A stretch of DNA of 64,000 nucleotides from assembly GCF_905475465.1 (NCBI RefSeq), contig NC_062245.1:4464001-4528000 (forward strand), read 5' to 3'. Both the position numbers and the translations under genes were made by a program. Source of the DNA: Pieris napi (taxonomy: Eukaryota; Arthropoda; Insecta; Lepidoptera; Pieridae). Under the pieces are notes generated by a model that was not told where the DNA came from, did not search any database, and worked only from the letters and a program-made list of their open reading frames with translations. Of this stretch, positions 10,674-21,315 are shown piece after piece. The first letter of the stretch is position 1, and each line of letters opens with the position of its first letter.

Positions 10674-12639
10674 AATATATTTGTAACAAAACTTCAAAAA
10701 GTAACTTGTGCTACGAGGGGTAAAATGGATTTTAAATAGTGCAAAACTATTTTAAAAATATGATTGTAATAATTAATGTATTGTAGTACATCAAAAATTA
10801 CATTTAAAAATAAAATCCATAGATAAAGATTGCTGGTTGCGTTTTAGTTGTGATGAAAAGAGATATATTAATTTAATATAAAACGGATCAATTACGGATT
10901 ATTTTTTTATTAACGGAAGGGATTACTTTCAACTTGTGTAGGACAAATTTATTTCAAGGGCAGACTTTCTATTTCTCAGATATAGTTAAACACACAAAGC
11001 ATTTAGTCCACAGATAATGAATAATTTGATAAGATTTGGCAAATAAAACAACTTTCAGAGGAGTATTTTATCATTACTACTAATAATCTTCCTAACGACG
11101 TCTATATTTCACATTACATTATTATATAATATAAAAAATAGTTATAAATAACAATTTTTGCTCGACGTGCGCATTGCGTCAATATATTTTTAATAGACAC
11201 GCACAAGTAAAGGTGAGAGTACACTATACCTGTAATATTATCTGTGACTTTCTAGGACCTAGTGACATCTAGTTTCTCTTCTTTTGAAATTGGAACAGCT
11301 GTTTCTATGGACAGCGATATTGTCTCTGTATTTATAAAGTCATAACAGTGTGCATAGTGGGGAAATAATCATTATTTAATTTAATATAGACTGAGACATA
11401 TTATGTGACTATATGTTTCTGTATAGAGAAGGTATCGTGTACGTACTTTTTGATTGTTCAATTTATTGCTATTTTTGTATACTTTTACAAATATTCCAGT
11501 ACCGGCACAGTTTCCTACTAAACGCTTTGCTTCCCAAAGCCATGTTTCTGTGGGCTTGACACATTACAAATACAATATAGAATGTTTCACTAGCTCATAC
11601 GATAAAGGAAAACATCGCGAGGAAACATAAAGAAAGTGGGGCATAAAACTTACTGGCCTATAAGATAAAACAAATGATCACGTAACAGATAAATAAATTT
11701 GATGCTTACCTATATAAGGTTGTAGCGACAGTATTTTTTAATAAGAAAATAAAATTATTATAGATTTCACGTTAAAATAATTCGAAGAAATGTTGTGTTT
11801 GGATACGACATTTATAACCCTATTTTTATCGAGCTCACTCGAATTTACTTGATAGTACGTCATTTTTAAAACATAAGAGACTAAGAACGTACATCTTAGA
11901 TTAATCGCAGCGCCCCTGCAATTATTATTTTAATTAATCACCCTACAGATCGAAACATTAGGTCGGAATTCAACTATTGTCTTATCTTTTAATTTAACTT
12001 ACTGCCTATTAACGACGGTAGGACACAACGCTTAGTTGTATTATTATTGTACACTCACCCTAACATACCAAACTTTTTACCCAATGAATAAATTCATGAT
12101 CAAACAGTATACATAATATCTGGATAATTAAAATTTAATTCGCGTGACAACATGTCGTGTCTTTACTTTCCACAGCCATTTATAAGATCGTCACACGAAA
12201 GTAATATTTTTTCATGCAGTTTTCCCCGATGTAATGTCTGAATTATGTATGTGGCATTTAGTTTTCGATACATACGAATGTATGTTTTATTTCCTCTTTA
12301 TAATATTTATGAGGAGGTTAACTTTCATATAATTATGTTTACATATGTGTACTTCTATAGCTGACTGAGATTATAAATAACAAAAAACAATTATACTAAA
12401 AATGTAGCCAAAGATGGAATTCATAATATATACAAAATATTTCAATATATTTACGAAAATTACGTAATGAAATATGTAATAAATTTTGTGTTTGAGTTCT
12501 ATGTTTAGAACAGCGTATCCATAGTCTTCATCAATCTACTTTCAACAAGATGTGATTGATTATAAAATCAATAACATATATAATCGGTTTAAAAGGAAAA
12601 GAATCAAAAGAATCATTCTTAGTGCCATCTAATTTCGAA
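10674..12639. other. Intergenic DNA, only a decayed SINE recognised
   Basis: Apart from the family A SINE relic at 11520-11745, this AT-rich stretch shows no gene or repeat that I can support. Confidence 0.45.
11520..11745 (+). mobile_element. SINE family A, heavily decayed
   Basis: 'aaaggaaaacatcgcgagg', then 'aaacaaatgatcacg' and 'ttgtagcgac' occur in the order found in the intact family A copies. The tRNA-like head cannot be made out. Confidence 0.5.
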
Positions 12640-12930
12640 GGTTGGCGATCATAATGGCTACTTTAATTTTGAATGCCGCGCTTCTGAACAATGACTTGGT
12701 GCTTTGACCAAACCAGATAAGATTCTTCAACCAAGACGTGCGTCTGCGGCCAGGTCTCCTTCTACCTGGCTCTTTGCCTTGTGTGATTAGTTGAAGAAGC
12801 TCATATTTTTTGGTGTTAGGTACACTTCGTCCTAAGAGACGTGTCCGAAATATTCAAGTTTCCTTTTCTTAACCGTCACTTCTTTATTCTTCTGCATTCT
12901 CTCCAACACAGTTGTAACTATATTTCGTAT
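12640..12930 (-). mobile_element. Remnant of a LINE reverse-transcriptase ORF, C-terminal end
   Basis: Translated on the minus strand, about 12645-12770 gives a GRRRTSWLKNL-type block followed by FGQSTKSLFRSAAF and KVAIMIANLR. This is the familiar extreme C-terminus of a group of insect LINE polyproteins (basic 'RRR-SWLKNL' then 'LFR-A---K---I-ANLR'). The frame cannot be followed far upstream, so it is a dead fragment. Confidence 0.6.
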
Positions 12931-14010
12931 GCGGTCTGTCTCAAAGAATCAATTGGATAATTAATAAATATAGAAGTCAAACAAGTGCTGTTCTCTACAG
13001 CACTGGAAATTAACCTGAACCTTCCAAATTTTACGTAATAGTAAATATATATATATGTATAAATATATATCTGTCCAAGTCCAATCTTTAGATTCAAGTG
13101 ATTACTTTTTTGTCTTTAAATATTGTGACTTGTATATGAAAGATTAAACAAAATCAAATGCGAAAGGAGCGGGTAACAATTATCAGTCATGTTACAACTG
13201 ATGCGAATCTAATTTTCTTAATTTAATTGACTTAAATAAATCAAGCTTACGGAAACCATACTATGGTAACGAAAGTTGTATCTTGATTCATTTCAAGTGA
13301 AGTTAATAAAGTTCTAGGGCGTTAAGTTGGTGTGATATCCTGACAAAATATATTATCTGGCTTCATATAATTTTCCAAGAACCCGTAATTATTTGTAGTA
13401 ACAATATTGGTTTTCTCTCGAAATCAGGAAGCGTTTCCTACAAGTCTTTTGTTATGAATTGTAAAATTAATCCACGAGATAATATTTTATACTAATACTG
13501 GAATATTATGAAAGGGAAATAAAAATTTCAACAGTAATAAAATATCCCTTATCGTAAGTGTAATTGGGCTTATAATCGATTGGTAAGGTTAGGTCTTTAA
13601 CGTTATTTAAGTTTTTTCAGCATTTTCCTTATTAATTTTCCTTTATCATGAGAATATGTTTAGATTTTGCTTAACTTAAACGAATATCAGATTATTAAAA
13701 AATATATTTTTTAACAACCAATATATCCACAGAACAACTATGCATTTAACAGTTGGCTTATGATAAACTTAGTTTAGAATCCCTTAAGCAAATCGTTAAA
13801 CGAAAAAAAACGACGGGTTGCACTCCGGGAGTGCCGGCAGAAGTAAAAACTTGAATATTAACGTTGTGCATTTTTTGTAATTTTGGAATGGTTAGCGAAT
13901 AATTTTGCACGAATCGCTTTAATTATCAGTATAATTAAATAATTTTATGTGGTAGAATACAATATTTATTTATTGCGCTATCGTACACAAACATGACAAT
14001 TTATATTACA
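12931..14010. other. Intergenic DNA, nothing recognised
   Basis: AT-rich sequence with no supported gene. Short T-runs and an alternating TATA stretch near 13047-13070 are the only low-complexity features. Confidence 0.45.
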
Positions 14011-14226
14011 CTAGCAAAACTCGGCGAACTCCGTTTCGCCACCAGATGGCTTCGTTTTATGTAACATTTCGTTTGGTGATCCCGCTTTTCTATTGAAATT
14101 TTTCTTTGCTATAAACCTCATGGAGCCCGAGACCTTTCCAACGAATGCAAAACCGTGGAAATCGGTTCATGCGTTCTGGAGTTATAGCGTCAGGAAGGAA
14201 AACCCGACTTATTTTTATATAGTAGA
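14011..14226 (-). mobile_element. Non-autonomous Helitron, family 2, short
   Basis: On the minus strand the 216-bp element starts TCTACTATATAAAAA and ends with a hairpin (GGCGAAACGGAGTTCGCC) followed by ...CTAG. It sits between A and T on its plus-strand flanks (14010 and 14227). These are the standard Helitron termini and A/T target. Confidence 0.7.
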
Positions 14227-16179
14227 TTAAATACGCCGCACCAGCTGTCTTACGAATTTTGGATCAGGTCACGTGTCCTGACGCGAGTTTAATTTTTTTT
14301 ACCCATTAATAATGCTCTACAAGGAGTGAGCTGCTTGAAACTATAGTTTGAGTGATAAAAAAGTAAAAATATTGTATTAATTAACCGATAGCAGCGAAGA
14401 GGCTGCTTCTAAAACTGGATTGTGTAAAATTGTAATATGTAATTATTTTTTTTCTTTCAATAAAGTTCACAAAAGAGATTGCGAATTTACATGAATTACA
14501 ATAAAGCCTATACAATAATTTTGGCTAATAAGTAATATTATGTTGAATGGATTTTCTACAATACTAGTGAATAGCTTAAACTAAGGCAATTCTCATTAAC
14601 AGTCTATAATGTTTTGGCACTATGTTCGTGTGTCCGAGATACCGTACTTGCACTTATAATAACTACACTCGTTTTAATTACTCAAACAGTTTAGTTCTCT
14701 TTAGGCGTATTGTTCCTGTTGAATCAAGAAGTTGGATATTCGGAAAATTTATATAAATAAATACTGTTTACTTTGATTTATTTTAGTTTAGTTGAAATTT
14801 ACTTTAGCAACCAGTAATTGTTACTTAAAACTCTACGAAAATGTACGTTGTTAAAACACTGTTACAATAAGGTTAACTAGTTTTAGAGATTACAATTAGT
14901 GTAATAATAGTATACATTTTACACTTTTGTACTGGAAATGTTTATTTCATTTCGTATTAATCAAATTTTTATAAGACTTACGCTAGTTATTTTCGTTTAT
15001 ACTTGGTTTTGGTTTAGTCGCTTAGGAAATTTGTAATTAATTAGTTTTAACAAAAGGCGGTCAAAGTAATTACTTAATTATTTTACGGTGAAAAATATTT
15101 TTGTACTAAGAATGAAAAGCTGAATACAAAAATAAGATTAGCTCTTATTACATGAATACATATATCGATGAAAATATGACGATTTATATATTAGCCTTTT
15201 ATATACTAAGTAAGTTTACGAAATTATATCTCTTAGGGTCTGTATCACAATGTATGGATAAAGTACCAAATAGCTATGCAACACATAAATTATTTGGAAG
15301 ATAAATCGTGCAATTTGACATTCATCGGACTCATAACTTATGATGGACTTTATGTGACGAATAGTGATATCTGACAGTCGTGAAACACAACAATAGTGTT
15401 TATCCTACCAATAAGTAACAAATACCTAATTTGGAACTTATATAGAACTTATCTATACATTGTGAAACAGACCCTTAATATTAAAATATTTATATGGCAA
15501 ATTATTCCTCGTGTCAATTTTTGACACATAAATAATATGTGGTAAGGGCTAAAGTGTTAAATCAATTAAAATAATACAATGAATACATTGACTTATTAAA
15601 AATTATAGGAAGTTTTTATTGTATATATTTTTAGAATATATAACTCATTAGCCTTACTTGCAGCTAGACCGCACTACTAGTAGCAGCGATTTGTCTCAAT
15701 AAAAATAATTCGTTATAAAATATATATATGACAGTTTGTGAAGTATGCCTCTATAGGCGTTACGTTACACTCAATTGTTAACTGTTCATTTTTAAATATA
15801 GATATATCATCCAAACGACATGCTCTTTGCAGTTTTTTTGTCTAATGCCAAGGGATTTGATAGTCGTTACAGCTCGGACCGTATTTCTTCCTTAATAACA
15901 GAACATTATTATAATAATTGACAAACATACAACATTTTTATATTATATATATATATATAAATATTTTAAAAGCCTTTTATATGGGTCAGGAGGCAAACAA
16001 GCAGTCTGTTAAAAAAAGTGCCGACCCTGGAGGGGCTTTCCATGTTGCCCTTGGCACAATGGTACGCTCTTTCTTGAAGACTCTAGCGTCGTATAATTTC
16101 GGGAAATACTTCTACTGGCAGTGATTACACAAATAGGTGGTGTGCGGCAGACAAAGTTAATTTCAATTATTTTATTACT
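14227..16179. other. Intergenic DNA, nothing recognised
   Basis: AT-rich sequence with no repeats I could match elsewhere and no splice-flanked coding stretch. Confidence 0.45.
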
Positions 16180-16274
16180 TTTTTTTTTTAAAAGACAATT
16201 CACACCAATTGACCTAGGTCCCATGCTAAGCTGGTGAAGCTTGTGTTATGGGTACTAGGCAACGGATATACATA

Positions 16275-16279
16275 CATAT
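16275..16279. repeat. Target-site duplication of the Copia element, left
   Basis: CATAT stands directly outside the left LTR; the same five bases follow the right LTR at 20617-20621. Five bp is the usual duplication size for Ty1/copia integrases. Confidence 0.9.
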
Positions 16280-16483
16280 TGTTACAAACTATTTTAGAAT
16301 TTAGAGTAGGAATTTAGTAAAGAGAAATAAATAAAACAGCTGAGTTAGACAATGGTGCGAACCGTTCAATTACTTGGAAAAGACAGGGGCGATATATTTA
16401 TTATAACAGACTACATTGACAGATACAGATTACATTGACTGATACAGACTACATAATATTAAGTGGATGCGTTCAGTTTAACA
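16280..16483 (-). repeat. 3' LTR of the Copia element
   Basis: A 204-bp terminal repeat, identical by eye to 20413-20616. The terminal dinucleotides are TG/CA within a TGTT...AACA inverted end. The stop codon of gag-pol lies inside it. Confidence 0.95.
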
Positions 16484-19400
16484 TCCTCCCTTGAACGCAA
16501 ACCCATAGCGATGAGGAAGTGCTGGTGTTTGGGCTTCGGTAGGGCTTTGGTGAGGCAGTCAGCAACCATCGAATCAGTGCCCACATATTCAATCTTGACA
16601 TCACCACATTCAACTTTGTTCCTCAGATAGTGGTGACGAACATCAATGTGTTTACTCCTAGCATGATAACTGTAAGTACCTGTAAGTTTAATAGCACTTT
16701 GATTATCACAGTACAAAGTAATAGGTGTAACCTTTAAAGAAGGCCACAGTTCACAGTGCAACTGTCTCAGCCACATAGCTTCTTGAGTAGCAGCTGAGAG
16801 CGCCATATACTCTGCCTCAGTAGTAGACAAGGCAACAGTTTGCTGCCTTTTTGAATTCCAAGATATCGCTGCACCCTGGAAATTAAAAATGTATCCAGTA
16901 CATGATTTTCTGTCTTCAGTACAGGAAGCCCAATCAGAGTCTGAGTATCCAGTGATTTCTTCATCAACATTACTTTTGTATACAAGCTGTAGATACTTTG
17001 TACCTTGTAAGTATCGAAATAACCTCTTAACAGCATTCCAATGCTCTTCTGTATGAGAACTATTATATCGACATAATGTATGCACTGCATAGCATATATC
17101 TGGCCTTGTTCCTTGTGAGATGTATAATAAGCAGCCAGTGGCTTCCTGGTAAGGTATACTTTCAAATTTTTCAGAACTTGAAAACTTTATATTCGGTTCC
17201 ATTGGAGTTCCTACTGAGTTACATTGTTCCATACCAAAACGTCTTAATGTATTTTCTATGTACCTAGTTTGATCAATGGCTATTCCTTCTGAACTGTATG
17301 AAATACAAAGTCCAATATAACAATAAGCAATTCCAAGCTCATTCATTTTGAAATTATTCTTCATTTTTACTTTTATATTGTTTGCTGACTCCTGACAGTT
17401 GTGAAACAACAAAATGTCATCAACATATATAGTTATAAACATAACATGTTTATTTTCATATTTATAGTAGACACAAGGATCTACATTCGATTTTGAAAAT
17501 CCAATACTACTCAAAAAATTATCAAGCTTTTTGTTCCAAGTTCTACTGGCTTGCTTCAAACCATATATTGATTTGTTCAATTTGCAAACTTCTTTTGTCC
17601 CATTATCATATCTGGATGGTTGTGACATGTATAGCTCCACATCTATGTCACCCTGTAAAAATGCTGTGACAGCATCCAGCTGTTCTATCTTGAGCTGATA
17701 TTTAGCTGCTATTGCAAGCAGGTATCTAATGGAACTTAATCTCACAACAGGTGCGTAGACTTCATTGTAATCTATATATTGTTTCTGCTGATAACCTTTT
17801 ATAACCAACCTTGCCTTATATCTTGTGACGTTTCCATCGCCATCTATTTTAGTTTTAAATACCCATCTGCAGGGAATAGCAACCCTTCCATAAGGGAGTT
17901 TTGACAGAGTCCATGTATTATTTTCCAATAATGAATTGTATTCATCATCCATGGCACTTATCCATTTTTGTGAGTTTTCACATTGCAAGGCTTGCTCCAA
18001 TGTTTCAGGATCTGGCTCAATAGATTTCTCAATTTCATTCTGACAGAGGAAGGTAGGCATAGCTCTGTGTTTTCTAGGCCTTAAATTAATTCTGTTTATA
18101 GGTGATTCACTCCTGGATATAGAATGCTCCGGGACATAATCATCATCACTTGCACAGACTGCACTATCAATTTCCTTTAAAGTCATGTCAGTAGTATCAT
18201 CTAAATTATCTTCATTTATAACTACTTGCGATTCAGTAAGTGGTAGAAAAGCAAAATCTTTATTTACACTTTCTTCTAGGAACATTACATCTCTGCTTCT
18301 CATTACTTTTCCTTCAGTTTTGTCAAACAATCTATAACCCTTGGACTCTAAACAATAACCTACAAATATAACCTCTTTTGACTTACAGTCCCATTTTAAC
18401 CTCTTCTCCTTTGGCACATGCATCATAGCTCTGCAACCAAACACTTTAATGTTACTGATATTAGGTTTAATGCCGGACCATAATTCCTCAGGAGTTTTAT
18501 ATTGTAAAGACTTTGTTGGTGAGCGATTGATAACATATGCAGCGGTGGCTACTGCCTCAGCCCAAAACTTGTTAGGTAGGCCAGAATTAATAAGCATACA
18601 TTTAGCACGTTCTGTTAAAGTTCGGTTCATCCTCTCACTCATGCCGTTCCGTTCGGGGGTATAGGGTATAGTGAGTTGACGTTTGATACCAGAATCCCTA
18701 CAAACCTTATCAAATGCTTCATTGACATACTCCTTTCCATTGTCAGATCTTAGTGTTTCAATTTTAGCATTTAATTGATTCTCTACTAGTAGCTTAAAAT
18801 CTTTAAACTTTTCGAGTACTTGTGATTTAGAGCTGATAAAGTAAACAAATACCTTTCTAGACCAATCGTCGACAAAAGTGACATAATATCTGGCACCACC
18901 GAGAGACTTTTCCTCCATTGGCCCACATACGTCTGAATGCACCAACTCCAGGAGGGCGGAAGCCCTTGTGCCAGCATGTTTGAATGGTTGCCTTGTTTGC
19001 TTACCTTTTAAGCAAGTATTACATACCACATGCTCCTCTCTACTTGATTCTATATCTGCTCCTTCTGTAGACTCATTAAGTTTCTGAAGATCATTATAAT
19101 TTAGATGACCCATCCTTTGATGCCATAGATGTACAGATGACATCAAAGCATAAGTTTCATTATGAACCACATATAAATTGTTCTTTATATATCCAGTGAG
19201 AATTAATTTAGACTCTTTATAAACATTACATGTATTCTTACTAAATTTTACTTGACAGTTATTCTGTGTCATTTGGCGGACTGACAGAAGATTAACAGCC
19301 AAATCTGGCACATATAAAACATTTTTTACTTGTATTGTACCAATTTTTAATTCACTTTCACCATCATATGTTTCTATATTTACTTTACCACAGCCTTTTA

Positions 19401-20292
19401 CTGTTAATATTTTGTTGTCTGCAACTTTAATGTTTGTTACTAAAGCAGGTCCGTAGTCATAAAGCCAATCTCTCTTGTTTGTCATGTGCATTGCAGCTCC
19501 TGAATCAATGTACCAGCATCCACTCTCTAGGCCTGGTGAGGCTGGAAACGCTGCAACATAGCTAGAAGAAGTATTAATAGTTTCAGACTTATTCTTTTGA
19601 TTTGAGCTGTTTGAGGCACAAAATTTGGCTAAATGACCATGCCTATTGCACCTAAAGCACCTGGGACCTTTACTATTTGCTTTAGAACCTGAACATTTAC
19701 TATTCTTTGCCTTGCCTTTGTGGAAATTTGAAAAAAAAACAGATGAGTTGTCCGGAGACTTTACATCCTGTAAAATCTTTGTTTTAACTAAATCAGCAGT
19801 GATGGACACACCTGAGCTTTCCATAGCCATAATCATAGGACTATATGACTCTGGTAACCCGGCTAATAATAATGTGCCGAGCCACTCATCATCTACAATG
19901 AATTTAATATTACGAAGCTTGTGTGCACATGTGATGATTTTGTTGACATAGTTCTCAACACTACCACAACTTTCCAGATCTGTTGTAATTAGTTCCCGCA
20001 GAAGACCTACCTTCCTCAACAAGCCGGAGTCATCAAAAGCCTTTCTCAGGTTATCCCATACCTCCTTAGCCGTGGTGGCATCCTGGATATGAACATAGTT
20101 CATAGGGTCAACTAGAAGGACTATTTTTGACCTTGCCTTCGTATCTTCGGTCTTCGTAAAAGCCATGCCCGATGTCTCGACACATTTCCACAAATCTTCA
20201 TGCTCTAAAAAGGTTTTCACCGCGAAACTCCATGTAGGATAATTATCACGGCCCGCCAAACGATCAATTTGAGCAAAACGGGGGTCCGCCAT
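16459..20292 (-). CDS. Copia gag-pol polyprotein, intact, 1277 aa
   Basis: A single frame encodes capsid, protease, integrase and reverse transcriptase/RNase H in the Ty1/copia order. Visible landmarks, by residue: gag-type start at 1; zinc knuckle CX2CX4HX4C at C212, C215, H220, C225; aspartic protease DSG at 263-265; integrase His/Cys zinc-binding region about 388-427 (HQRMGH, then CNTC); integrase catalytic triad D454, D517, E553 with the classic 35-residue D-E spacing; RT active site YVDD at 956-959; and an RNase H region near the C-terminus with STTEAEYMAL. The start is an ATG (20290-20292) about 120 bp inside the 5' LTR. The stop lies 25 nt inside the 3' LTR, so the last residues are LTR-encoded. 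No frameshift or stop was seen, and there is no separate gag frame as some copia elements have. Confidence 0.97.
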   Translation of the reverse strand: MADPRFAQIDRLAGRDNYPTWSFAVKTFLEHEDLWKCVETSGMAFTKTEDTKARSKIVLLVDPMNYVHIQDATTAKEVWDNLRKAFDDSGLLRKVGLLRELITTDLESCGSVENYVNKIITCAHKLRNIKFIVDDEWLGTLLLAGLPESYSPMIMAMESSGVSITADLVKTKILQDVKSPDNSSVFFSNFHKGKAKNSKCSGSKANSKGPRCFRCNRHGHLAKFCASNSSNQKNKSETINTSSSYVAAFPASPGLESGCWYIDSGAAMHMTNKRDWLYDYGPALVTNIKVADNKILTVKGCGKVNIETYDGESELKIGTIQVKNVLYVPDLAVNLLSVRQMTQNNCQVKFSKNTCNVYKESKLILTGYIKNNLYVVHNETYALMSSVHLWHQRMGHLNYNDLQKLNESTEGADIESSREEHVVCNTCLKGKQTRQPFKHAGTRASALLELVHSDVCGPMEEKSLGGARYYVTFVDDWSRKVFVYFISSKSQVLEKFKDFKLLVENQLNAKIETLRSDNGKEYVNEAFDKVCRDSGIKRQLTIPYTPERNGMSERMNRTLTERAKCMLINSGLPNKFWAEAVATAAYVINRSPTKSLQYKTPEELWSGIKPNISNIKVFGCRAMMHVPKEKRLKWDCKSKEVIFVGYCLESKGYRLFDKTEGKVMRSRDVMFLEESVNKDFAFLPLTESQVVINEDNLDDTTDMTLKEIDSAVCASDDDYVPEHSISRSESPINRINLRPRKHRAMPTFLCQNEIEKSIEPDPETLEQALQCENSQKWISAMDDEYNSLLENNTWTLSKLPYGRVAIPCRWVFKTKIDGDGNVTRYKARLVIKGYQQKQYIDYNEVYAPVVRLSSIRYLLAIAAKYQLKIEQLDAVTAFLQGDIDVELYMSQPSRYDNGTKEVCKLNKSIYGLKQASRTWNKKLDNFLSSIGFSKSNVDPCVYYKYENKHVMFITIYVDDILLFHNCQESANNIKVKMKNNFKMNELGIAYCYIGLCISYSSEGIAIDQTRYIENTLRRFGMEQCNSVGTPMEPNIKFSSSEKFESIPYQEATGCLLYISQGTRPDICYAVHTLCRYNSSHTEEHWNAVKRLFRYLQGTKYLQLVYKSNVDEEITGYSDSDWASCTEDRKSCTGYIFNFQGAAISWNSKRQQTVALSTTEAEYMALSAATQEAMWLRQLHCELWPSLKVTPITLYCDNQSAIKLTGTYSYHARSKHIDVRHHYLRNKVECGDVKIEYVGTDSMVADCLTKALPKPKHQHFLIAMGLRSREDVKLNAST
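16484..16492 (-). promoter_or_regulatory. Polypurine tract of the Copia element
   Basis: AAGGGAGGA on the minus strand directly abuts the 3' LTR, the position where plus-strand DNA synthesis is primed in LTR elements. It is also translated as part of the gag-pol frame. Confidence 0.8.
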
Positions 20293-20398
20293 TGTAAGCT
20301 GAAAAGTTAATGACGTCGCAACGTATCACGAAATCAATTTGCATCAACGTGATGCCTATCACTTTATAAATCCTACTTCCCTATTTCTATCCGGGCGT

Positions 20399-20412
20399 CT
20401 GGGCCCATAACC
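20399..20412 (-). promoter_or_regulatory. Primer-binding site: anticodon arm of initiator tRNA-Met
   Basis: Next to the 5' LTR the plus strand reads CTGGGCCCATAACC, the anticodon-loop region (CAT anticodon) of eukaryotic initiator tRNA-Met. The element's own strand is complementary to it. Drosophila copia is known to prime from such an internal tRNA-iMet fragment rather than from the tRNA 3' end. Confidence 0.85.
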
Positions 20413-20616
20413 TGTTACAAACTATTTTAGAATTTAGAGTAGGAATTTAGTAAAGAGAAATAAATAAAACAGCTGAGTTAGACAATGGTGCGAACCGTTC
20501 AATTACTTGGAAAAGACAGGGGCGATATATTTATTATAACAGACTACATTGACAGATACAGATTACATTGACTGATACAGACTACATAATATTAAGTGGA
20601 TGCGTTCAGTTTAACA
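20413..20616 (-). repeat. 5' LTR of the Copia element
   Basis: 204 bp, identical by eye to the 3' LTR. It carries the element promoter, though I did not assign a specific TATA box. The outer flank 20617-20621 is the CATAT duplication. Confidence 0.95.
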
Positions 20617-20775
20617 CATATTATAGATAGATAGACATATAAATACATATTTAAACACCCAAGACCTAAGCTCAACACCAAATGATAATCACATCGATGT
20701 TCGTCTCAGCCGGGGATCGAACCCGGCACCCATGGAATCGCAGTCAGGGGTACTAACCACTAGACCAATGAGTCG

Positions 20776-21129
20776 TCAAATATTAAATCTTTGTGACTTG
20801 TATATAAATATAGATCTGCAATAGATGGAGACAAAAGTGGCTTGCAGAAGTCTGCATATGACGTGAGAGGCGCATTAAGTATGTGCTAGAACGAGAGTTG
20901 TTTGGACGTGTCAGACAGTTTGTCAAGTAAATGACACTTACACGCGATGATAACACGCAATTGTTGCAAGTAAAAGTTCCTTTACCCTTCCTATATCTGA
21001 TTTTTAGAAAAATAATTTCGTTTCCTTTCTGCAATAAAGCAATCGAAGTTTTAAATTCAATTAATTTCGCGTCTATTAGATACGGAAGTTTTATTTATAC
21101 GTAAACACAATAATTGATCAATTTTTTAA
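20776..21129. other. Intergenic DNA between SINE/Copia and the Penelope pair
   Basis: Nothing recognised in about 350 bp. Confidence 0.45.
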
Positions 21130-21315
21130 TAAGTATAATGTATAAAACACTATTTTGACCGGATTGAAGTTATGTATTATTATAAATTTACAACTATTTA
21201 ACATAATTTTAAATTTATCCGACGTTTCGCGTGCTTTACAGCGTGCGTGGTCACGGTGACTGAAGACAAAAGATGTTGAATGTCAAAAAGTATCACAGCT
21301 GCATAGAAAGTTGGA

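Larger units (their letters stand above)
16280..20616 (-). mobile_element. Complete Ty1/copia LTR retrotransposon
   Basis: The element is 4337 bp, on the minus strand, with two 204-bp LTRs (5' TGTT...AACA 3') that I read as identical base for base. It also has a 5-bp CATAT target duplication, a half-tRNA primer-binding site next to the 5' LTR, a purine tract next to the 3' LTR, and one uninterrupted 1277-codon gag-pol frame. LTR identity and an open frame mean a recent insertion; the element may still be mobile. It lies between Osiris genes 1 and 2 and inside an older SINE. Confidence 0.97.
16180..20775 (-). mobile_element. tRNA-derived SINE, family B, interrupted by a Copia element
   Basis: The two halves (16180-16279 and 20617-20775) together read on the minus strand as one SINE. 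The order is: a tRNA-like head with A box (TGGTCTAGTGGTTAGTAC) and B box (GGTTCGATCCCCGGC); the body (CATCGATGTGAT, CTTAGGTCTTGGGTG); a (TATC)n stretch; 'ccgttgcctagtacccat'; and an A-rich tail. The uninterrupted relative at 30224-30476 has the same parts in the same order. The break falls in the TATA-rich segment after the TATC repeat. Confidence 0.9.
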
